Positions 57,056 through 64,000 of a DNA stretch of 64,000 nt are shown in pieces. Where the stretch lies: NCBI RefSeq assembly GCF_028453695.1, contig NC_135772.1, positions 3,038,001-3,102,000 of the forward strand, given 5' to 3'. Numbering within the stretch: the stretch's first letter is position 1; each line of letters begins with the position of its first letter. Below the pieces are notes generated by a model. The model was given only the letters and a program-made list of their open reading frames with translations, did no database searches and had not been told where the DNA came from. Origin of the DNA: Augochlora pura (lineage: Eukaryota; Arthropoda; Insecta; Hymenoptera; Halictidae). The translations under genes and the position numbers were made by a program.

Positions 57056-57250
57056 CCCTTTGCGTTTGAGTTTAAATATTTGCAATCGAGCTTAACCCTT
57101 TGCAATCGAGTTTAACCCTTCGAATTCAAGTTAAAACCTTTGCGATCGAATTTAACTCTTTACGCTCGAATTTAAGCTTTTGCGCTCGAATTTAACTATT
57201 TGCAATCGAGTTAAAACCTTTGCAATCGAGTTTGAACCTTTACAATTGAG
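57011..57250. repeat. 20-bp array whose unit is the TTAA-element terminus
   Basis: Twelve units of exactly 20 bp, consensus TTTAACCCTTTGCAATCGAG, which is nearly identical to TTAA plus the family's inverted repeat (CCCTTTGCACTCGAG). Units vary by one to six bases but none has an indel. Confidence 0.95.
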
Positions 57251-57794
57251 TTCAACCGGTAAAAAGAGCATTTGTTTAAATAAAACTGACCAGTGCGTAC
57301 CGCAAACAAAATATCGTTCCGTTGCAACGATAAATGGACCGACGTCTCACGCGTGGCAGTCAATGTATCGAATTATAAATACACCTAAACGATCTACGAG
57401 TGAACTAAAAATTAAATTGCACAATTGTTATTGCTTCGACCCACGTATATGTTCGATTATTATACACGCGGGTAAAAATGTTGGTATACAGGCATCCGTT
57501 TCACGAAGCGTAAGCCTAACAACAATATTTAAATCTGATAAAACATCGAAACGAAAGCTCTGCAAATTATAGATTATTTTCGAGAAAATAATTTGACTTT
57601 TAGAGAATTATTATTTATACGATCGACGCGGCAGTCGTCGCGATTTCGCATAAATCCAAGATCAAAGACCCATCGGTTGCTATCAAAATTGTGGAACTCC
57701 TCGCGAAGGTATCCATCAATTTTTCGCATAATTGTTAATTTATTGTTAGATCGGTTTCAGTCTGCAAAGTCGGAACAAAAATCGACGATTATTT
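57251..57794. other. Non-coding sequence
   Basis: A 130-codon frame (57180-57572) starts from a TTG inside the 20-bp array and shows no domain. No gene is supported. Confidence 0.4.
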
Positions 57795-58062
57795 TTGCTT
57801 TTGACGATTACTTTGTGTTCGACTATTACGATGCGTTCGACGATTATTTTGCGTTCGACGATTATTTTGCGTTCAACAATTATTTTGCGTTCGACGATTA
57901 TTTCGCCGTCGACTCTTATTTCGCATTCGACAATTATTTCGCCGTCGTCTTTTATTTCGAATTCGACAATTATTTCGCCGTCGTCTTTCATTTCGAATTC
58001 GACAATTATTTCGCCGTCGTCTTTCATTTCGAATTCGACAATGATTTTACCATCGGCGATTA
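57795..58062. repeat. 18/36-bp tandem array (TTCGACGATTATTTTGCG)
   Basis: About eight 18-bp units are followed by three near-perfect 36-bp units (TTCGACAATTATTTCGCCGT plus CGTCTTTCATTTCGAA). A FDDYFA-repeat frame and other frames on both strands stay open because the period is a multiple of three. Confidence 0.9.
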
Positions 58063-58489
58063 TTTACCGATCGACGAGCAGAATTCTCGCACGCCGGATA
58101 GATATCGACTCTGTCCATCGTCAAGGTGTCAGAGCAATCGGCAACGTTAACAGACCTTGTGAAAGGCGAAAGAGAATGGCCTCTCCCCGGGTTTTTGTTC
58201 TCGTCGAAACCGCCGTCCAATATCCACGAAGAAGTTTCGCAGGGACGCGGATAGAACGAAGATCGATCGACTCTCCATCTTTCTTTTTTTTTATTTTTAC
58301 TGGCTACGTTATCCTGGCGGCACGCGCTTGTACAACACAGGAATAAATAAATAAAGAATATAGGATACAGTGGACCCTGTCGCGGCTTTCTTAATAAAGG
58401 AGATAAATTAAAGGAATTCGGCTAGAGGAGAAGAGAGATCGCGTCTCGGTTTTAGTTATTGCACTGCGCGCGAGCGGTACGCCCTTTGC
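58063..58489. other. Non-coding, CpG-rich then mixed
   Basis: No gene is supported; open frames are extensions of the array. Confidence 0.5.
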
Positions 58490-58493
58490 TTAA

Positions 58494-58642
58494 CCCTTTG
58501 CGCTCGATGCCGTCTTAAGCCTTGATTTAAAATTACTATTTCATTGCATTTCCATTTTGTATTAATTTAGTGGAATTTTTATGGTAATAGAAATTTTATT
58601 GATTTAGTAGAACTGTTTTCGACAGGTGTTCAAATGGAAGGG
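58494..58642. mobile_element. TTAA-type MITE, short copy
   Basis: The left end CCCTTTGCGCTCGATGCCG follows TTAA (58490-58493). The right end is GGAAGGG followed by TGTTTAA. At 149 bp it looks internally deleted; TTTCCATTTTGT is shared with the copy at 41412. Confidence 0.5.
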
Positions 58643-58649
58643 TGTTTAA

Positions 58650-58991
58650 CCCTTTACCGTGCTTTAACGAGTCGGAGTCGTGACGGTGATTTCTGATAAA
58701 TAAGCTGTTAGGTATTAACAATAAATCGTTAGGTATTAATGTCTATCTGTTAAGTGTTCATCCTTTGAGTAGAAATCAAATTTTATTCTCTCGTTGTTAA
58801 TTATAATATTTAAATATTCGAGTAGATGCAAGAACAGAATAATAAATATAAAATTCTTTTTTCTTCGAAAAATTTAGCGCGATCGAAATAATTCTAGCAA
58901 TTGCAAAGAAAATGGTACGGCGTTAATAATGTCTAAATTATTTTGGAAATGATATAACAATTTTTTATTGGCGTCACTCGAGGGTAAAGGG
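58650..58991. mobile_element. TTAA-flanked MITE, CCCTTTACC subtype
   Basis: A 342-bp element lies between TTAA (58646-58649) and TTAA (58992-58995), with ends CCCTTTACCGTGC and, inverted, CCCTTTACCCTCG. The subterminal ACGAGTCGGAGTCGT matches the palindrome in the copy at 14181. Confidence 0.75.
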
Positions 58992-59269
58992 TTAAGCATA
59001 GTCTCACGGTTATGTTGGCCGACGACACGCGCTCCCGATACCGTTGATAACGCAGAATGACGGCTTTTAATCGGCGCGAAGGAAGCGAATTTATTTCGCA
59101 AATATTTCAAAGGCGAATGCGACGCTAAGGGGGTTCGAATCTCGGACGATCCTCAAATAGTTCAATCCTTTTTTTTCACAATTTTTATCGATCTAAAAAT
59201 TCCAAAAAAATCCTAACTCACGGTCTTAAACTCTCGAGCTTTTATCTTCAAGTACTATGGAATATTTAA

Positions 59270-59420
59270 CCCTTTGACGTGGCCGACTCGTTGCGATAAT
59301 TCTCGGAAATAAACTTTATTCTTCCAAGTCGAATAAAACATCGATTTTGATTTTAAGAAATTATTAAAACAGAAAGGGTTGCAATTATTCGAATTTTAGA
59401 GAGAATATCGCGGCAAAGGG
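59270..59420. mobile_element. TTAA-flanked MITE, 151 bp
   Basis: Ends CCCTTTGACGTGG and, inverted, CCCTTTGCCGCGA, with TTAA on both sides (59266-59269 and 59421-59424). GGCCGACTCGTTGCG lies near the left end. This is the shortest copy with both ends and a perfect target duplication. Confidence 0.75.
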
Positions 59421-59424
59421 TTAA

Positions 59425-59810
59425 AGACGCGCAACTTCAGATTGATTTTCCGTCTTCGACGAAACTATTTTTAAGGAACATCGAATAACAAAAAGGATTA
59501 TTTCGTGTCGTCGAAAATCGAATAAAACGCGTTCCGTTTTTTTTTCTTGAAACAGCATTCGTTATAGGAGCTGTCACGTGTCCAAGAACTATTGATCGAC
59601 GTGGTACAAAGTTGATGTGTGACTTCGGTATACAAGTGTGTCATTACAGGCCCGGCACCGTGATTACGACGGAACAATTTTTCATTTAAATTTCGCGGCC
59701 GTCGAAGCGATGAAAAGTCGAGTATCGACGCATTCGTCGCGACGCCAAGAAAATCCGATTCCGCGCCGAGATCCGCGGTCTAAGAGAAATTGCGCTCGAC
59801 TCGATTACGC
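59425..59810. other. Non-coding sequence
   Basis: No gene or repeat is recognised. Confidence 0.5.
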
Positions 59811-59925
59811 GATTNCGNNNNNGCTGAATATTTCCGTCGGGGCTGAATATNTCTGTCGGGGTGAACATCTTCCCTCCTGGTGAATATTTNNNGTCACGAT
59901 GAATATTTTCCGTCGGCCCCCGGCC
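59811..59925. repeat. ~19-22-bp GCTGAATATTTCCGTCGGG array with N bases
   Basis: About five imperfect units interrupted by N runs, indicating an unresolved array in the assembly. Confidence 0.7.
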
Positions 59926-59994
59926 GTTACTCCGTCGGCCATTTCGATCGTATCGAACGGCGACGGATCGCTGTTAATTGATATATAATAATCA

Positions 59995-60050
59995 TCGCGT
60001 CGAATAATTTCGTCGCATAATTTCGTCGAATAATTTCGTCGAATCGGCGC
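59995..60050. repeat. 16-bp CGTCGAATAATTT repeats
   Basis: Three to four copies of CGTCGAATAATTT with small changes. Confidence 0.7.
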
Positions 60051-61185
60051 GGCTAATTAGCGGTCGCGCGTTGACAATCGAGAAATGGCTATTAAATAAA
60101 TCGCGGCTGCGACGTCGGTGACGGAAACGCGTCCGCGGATCGCCTCGTCGAAGTTCGCGTCGCCTCGGATCCACCGAAAGGAAACACAGAAGACGGAAAG
60201 CTGTTCGATGCCGGCGCACTCGTAACAACTTAATTAGCGGCCCACGCCTAATTTCCACGCTGCTTTCAAATTCAACCGCGTCCACGAACGCGCCGTTAAT
60301 CCCCTTGTGGACGTATCTCTCTCTCTCTCTCTAAAAACCCCTCCCCACCCCCCGGTTCGTCGGGTCGAACGAAAAAAAACCCAACCCGTTCCCCACCCGC
60401 TGCGAGTTCGCCTTTTTCTTCGTCATCCTCCTCACCTGCGTGATACTATAATCGTCGGCGCGCGTACCCCAGAGATCCCCTTTCCCTTGTCAACTGTATA
60501 AAATATTCTCAATCGTATCAACAATAGTCACATCGTACATCGTACAACGTCGTTACATTATTACAATAGTTTATAGTTAATCGTAATCAATATAATATTC
60601 ACAGCATTTTATCAAAATCTCTTAAAAGCACCAACCGTGGCGGCTCAAAATTTCTTCTCCCCATCATCGTCAATCATCAATCATCATCATCATCATCATC
60701 ATCGTTTTTTTTTTCTCTCTTCCTTTTTTTCCCCCATTCGTTCGTTATCACCCCCTGTTATATCTTCACGATAAAAACCCGATCTTCGATCTTCCGTAAT
60801 TCCTCTTCTTTATCTTCTTCGTCTACGTTCTTCCTTGCTGCTTCTGTCATTCTAACCCTTTCTCTCTCTCCCTCTCTCTCACACACACATTCGTTCGCGC
60901 TGTCTCTCCCTCTCTGTCGCGCACGCAGTCTCGCGGTCAATTGTACACTCTCTCACTCTTATATTCTCTCTCTCTCTCTTTCGCTCTCATTTTCTTTCGT
61001 TCTCTCTTTCTCTCTTTCTTTCGTTCGCTTTTTCGCTCACTTTTTCTCTGTCGCTCGCTCTCTCCTCTCTCACATATATATATGTATATATATATATACC
61101 TTCAATAATTTATCGATATATATATACATGTATATAATATATATATATGTATATATAAGCTAAACGTTTCGTCTTAAAGCACTGA
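60051..61185. other. Non-coding; pyrimidine and TA microsatellites
   Basis: (CT)n at 60318-60332, (ATC)n at 60676-60705, mixed CT/CA tract at 60858-61070, and TA tracts at 61075-61158. This could be distal 3' UTR of the four-finger isoform, but no polyadenylation site is clear. Confidence 0.5.
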
Positions 61186-61359
61186 TTAACCGAGGGAGCT
61201 CGTTTTAACGTGTCCCTCCCTCTGAACACGCGTTTTACCAACCATCCTAACCAAAATCACAGGACTAACTAGAAACGCCGCCGGTATTGTGCCTCGTCGC
61301 TCAGTGGGATCGATGGACGCGAGGTGTACACCGTTCGTGGTGACGAACGGGAAAATAAT

Positions 61360-61396
61360 AGAGTGGTGGTGGTGGTGGTGGTGGTGGTGGTGGTGA
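61360..61396. repeat. (GGT)n microsatellite
   Basis: About twelve GGT triplets. Read on the minus strand as CAC, it gives a poly-His stretch in a spurious 221-codon frame. Confidence 0.9.
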
Positions 61397-61723
61397 TGGT
61401 AGCCGGGGAACGAAAGGTGTGGAGAAGAATCGCGGGGCAAACGGGTCCCGCGACAGCAACATAGGATGAGGACAGGTCGTCTAAGCTCGCCTGTGCAGGT
61501 GAACGGGAGGCAGCGTTGGGTCCAGGCTACCGTCGACTGGACACGCGAAATTAGGAGGAGGAAGAAGAAGGGTGTTGTTGGCTGGGACAGGTGAAACAGA
61601 TACGAGAAACAACGAGCAATGGTGAATGAGGCACTACTGAAACTGCTCGTGTCCATGCTCCTCCGTTCTCCCTGGTCCGCGGCGGCCGCTTGCGGACCCC
61701 CTAGCCTTGTTAAAGGGGGGCCC

Positions 61724-61892
61724 GAGGTCCCAGTGGTCGACGACGGAGGGTCCAGGGTCCCAGTGATCGACGACGCAGGGTTCGCGGTCAACAGGAGACC
61801 TGCGGTCCCAGTGGTCGTCGATGGAGGGTCCAAAGTCCCAGTGGTCGCCAAAGGAGGACCCGCGGTCCCAGTGGTCGTCGATGAGACCGTCG
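61724..61892. repeat. 30-bp array (GGTCCCAGTGGTCGTCGATG)
   Basis: Five to six imperfect copies of a unit built on GGTCCCAGTGGTCGACGACG. The array begins about 125 bp downstream of the four-finger exon's stop codon on the minus strand, so it is probably in the 3' UTR. Confidence 0.85.
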
Positions 61893-62016
61893 CGACGGCG
61901 GTGGCGGCGGCAGCGGCGGCGGCGGACGAAGGTACACGGCGACGAAGTTTTCTTCGTCGGCTCTTCCCCCGGCGGCGACGAGCGTGGCGGTTCTTCTTGC
62001 ACGAGCTAAGGCGAAC

Positions 62017-62610
62017 TCAATGATGCGGCGGCGGTGGCGGCGGGGCCTCTTCCTCGGAGGGGTTCACGGGGCTCGGGGACAGGAACTTGCGCACATACTT
62101 CGGATAATGTGTCTTTTCGTGGGACTTCAATATCGTCGACCTCGAGAAGGTTTTGCCGCACAGCGTACATCGGAACGGTCGTTCACCGGTGTGCACACGT
62201 GAATGGTCCTTCATGTGGTGGCGAAGCTTGAACGCCTTGCCACAGAACTCGCACTTGAACGGCCGGTCGCCGGTGTGCGCCGGTAGGTGGGCTATCAGCG
62301 AGCCGACGTCCGGGAACGATTTGCCGCAGAACTTGCAGCCGACGACGCCGGAGGTCGGGTCCGAGTGGGCCGCGAGCTCCAGGTCCACGGGCTCGATCGT
62401 ACCTGCTGTGGGGTAGTGGGCCTCCGGCGGCAGGTGCATACCGGGCTCGAGGCCCAGCTGAGCCTGCAGCTGCAGGTGGGCCGCCTGCTCACGGTACTTG
62501 AGCGACTCGAGGCTGTGCGAGAGGATGTGCCGCGCCAGCTTGCTCTGGTGGAGGAACGGGGCACCGCAGTACATGCACGCAAACACCCGCTCATCCACAC
62601 CCATCAACTC
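62017..62610 (-). CDS. Terminal exon encoding four C2H2 zinc fingers (partial gene)
   Basis: This is a 197-residue open exon ending in TGA (62017-62019). Residues are numbered from GAG at 62610. Finger 1 is C12/C15/H28/H32. A linker of about 60 residues rich in Gln, Leu and Glu follows. Fingers 2-4 are C92/C95/H108/H112, C120/C123/H136/H140 and C148/C151/H164/H168, joined by TGDRP and TGERP linkers. The tail after the fingers is basic (YPKYVRKFL) and then acidic and Pro-rich. The last three fingers should bind DNA as a unit. The exon begins in phase 0 after a strong acceptor; an ATG at 62604 is unlikely to be a real start because the fingers need an upstream partner. Same strand, same phase and similar architecture to the exon at 3321-4421 argue for alternative 3' exons of one gene, probably a BTB-zinc-finger factor. 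I do not assign a symbol. Confidence 0.9.
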   Translation of the reverse strand, partial: ELMGVDERVFACMYCGAPFLHQSKLARHILSHSLESLKYREQAAHLQLQAQLGLEPGMHLPPEAHYPTAGTIEPVDLELAAHSDPTSGVVGCKFCGKSFPDVGSLIAHLPAHTGDRPFKCEFCGKAFKLRHHMKDHSRVHTGERPFRCTLCGKTFSRSTILKSHEKTHYPKYVRKFLSPSPVNPSEEEAPPPPPPHH

Positions 62611-62636
62611 CTGCAACCAAACAAACAAGAACATCA
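62611..62636 (-). promoter_or_regulatory. Splice acceptor of the four-finger exon
   Basis: On the minus strand TTCTTGTTTGTTTGGTTGCAG immediately precedes GAGTTGATGG. The pyrimidine-rich tract and CAG are a good acceptor consensus, clearly stronger than the acceptor at 4422. The exon starts at 62610. Confidence 0.75.
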
Positions 62637-62702
62637 ACTTCTTGTCTTCCCTTTAGCTCGTCCTTTACACCCCTCGCAATTAACATCTTTCCCTTCTCTT
62701 CC

Positions 62703-62736
<34 letters not shown>

Positions 62737-63341
62737 GCTTTCTTTCTCTTTGATTCAGTCATTCTCGCCCTCGTTTCTACTCGCTCTTTAAGCATCCATC
62801 TATCTAGTCTTTATCCATCTATCTAGTCATCTATCCATCTATCCATCTATCCATCTATCCCTCTATCTTACTATCTATTCATCTATTTTTCTATCCATCT
62901 ATCTTTCTATTGTCTTTGGCGATTTACTATAGTTTCTGTTTGCTTTCACGTAAAGTGCGTTTACTGTTCAAGTGATCGTATCAAGCAGAATACCTCTTCC
63001 TCTTTTCCTCTCTTTCTCTCTCTCTCTCTCTCTCTATCATTCTTTCGCTCTGTCCTTTTCGCTCTCTCAATCTCTCTGAACCTCTCTCTTGCTCTCTCTT
63101 TCTCTCCTTTCCCCGTGTCTCTTACGTGTACGATAATTCTCGCTACGCGGAAACTCGCTCGTCCCGACACTACGACAACGTCACGCACGTGCATTCTGCG
63201 TGCACATACTATGCACTGTGTGCACTAGCCGCGACTTCAATCGGCACGCATCGAGAAAAAAAAAATAGTAGGAAAGTCTCTCTATGCGTTTCCTCGCTTT
63301 TCGTCTTTTAACTCAGCGTTTTCGGCTGCTGCATTCTTCCC

Positions 63342-63379
<38 letters not shown>

Positions 63380-63551
63380 TTCATTCTCTCATTCAGTCTA
63401 TCGCTATCGCGACTATTAAAAGAAAAAAAGATAAATAAAGACGGACAGGCTCGACACTATTGGAAGCACGGTTTTTTCGGATGTGTGTATGAAACTCTTT
63501 CTCTCTCTCTCTTTTTTTCCTTCTTTCAATCTCTCTTTCTCTCTGATTTGC

Positions 63552-63589
<38 letters not shown>

Positions 63590-64000
63590 GCTAATTGGCT
63601 CTCTTTATTCTTTCTCTTCATTCTCTCTCTCTCTCTCTCGCTCGCTCGCTCGCTCGTTCACTCACTGACTCATGAGCTCCTCTCGTAATCGGTTGAAAAA
63701 GAGAAGTCCCTGACCTGACGAGTAAGTGATATACTCTCCTCCTCGACGGCATGTAAGACGGTAGCACAAGAAGTTGACGCTCATTTTTGTTTGGCACGAC
63801 GCGCACCCCAGGTTAAAAAACATGTATGACAAGAAGGTATATTTTGTCTGAGTGTGTGTTCGATCGTATATATATATATACAAACACGTACAAATTAACA
63901 TTGTACGTGTCTATACATATTTATATAAATATATATATACATACGTATCATATATGTAATAAGTTCTTTCTTTTTTTTTAGATAGCAAGTGACACATGTA
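62637..64000. other. Upstream intron; CT, ATCC/ATCT and TA microsatellites
   Basis: (CT)n runs lie at 62706-62733, 63010-63034, 63342-63380, 63557-63583 and 63622-63640. An (ATCT/ATCC)n tract spans 62800-62910. A (GCTC)n run is at 63638-63656, and TA tracts at 63866-63880 and 63915-63960. Frames across them are Ser/Leu/Arg low complexity. No exon is visible, so the 5' part of the gene must lie beyond the window. Confidence 0.6.

Noticed and set aside
57593..58150. 185-codon frame with FDDYFA repeats
   Set aside because: The repeat peptide comes from the 18/36-bp DNA array and frames on both strands are open.
59130..59150. GGTTCGAATC, a tRNA T-loop-like sequence
   Set aside because: There is no A box, anticodon stem or acceptor stem around it; other GGTTCGA occurrences also lack them.
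61186..61851. 221-codon minus frame with a poly-His run downstream of the four-finger exon
   Set aside because: It depends on the 30-bp array and the (GGT)n microsatellite and has no domain.

Overview
This is a eukaryotic, probably insect, genomic window that is almost entirely non-coding. AT-rich stretches alternate with CpG-dense GC-rich islands, with many long microsatellites, short-period minisatellites and decayed DNA transposons. This pattern, together with two exons of an insect-style C2H2 zinc-finger regulator separated by about 58 kb, best fits a hymenopteran (bee-like) genome. The species assignment is inference only.

Only two coding segments are convincing, both on the minus strand. 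One exon (4421 down to 3321) encodes six C2H2 fingers in two groups of three. The other (62610 down to 62017) encodes four C2H2 fingers. Each has a plausible AG acceptor at its 5' edge, starts on a codon boundary and ends in its own stop codon. They look like alternative 3'-terminal exons of one large gene transcribed from right to left. Its 5' part, expected to carry an N-terminal domain such as BTB, lies beyond 64000. If so, most of the window is one giant intron.

The intervening DNA holds three layers. (1) A dispersed TTAA-flanked terminal-inverted-repeat family, 5'-CCCTTTGCACTCG, with about ten two-ended copies and several solo ends; its structure is that of non-autonomous piggyBac-superfamily elements. 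Copies abut by sharing a single TTAA, carry internal minisatellites, and one end has become a 12-unit, 20-bp tandem array at 57011-57250. (2) Mariner-related material: an inverted pair of decayed transposase 3' ends (40205-40776) and a cluster of three small near-perfect hairpins (24857-25133) whose termini look like mariner inverted repeats and whose shape is that of a pre-miRNA or siRNA precursor. (3) More than twenty tandem arrays with periods from 10 to about 180 bp, among them a 146-bp higher-order repeat (44204-44605) and adjacent 30-bp units.

Layout: 1-3320 is 3' flank or 3' UTR; 3321-4421 the six-finger exon; 4422-62016 intronic or intergenic repeats with no supported gene; 62017-62610 the four-finger exon; 62611-64000 upstream intron rich in pyrimidine microsatellites. 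I saw no convincing tRNA, rRNA, CRISPR array, intact transposase or reverse transcriptase.
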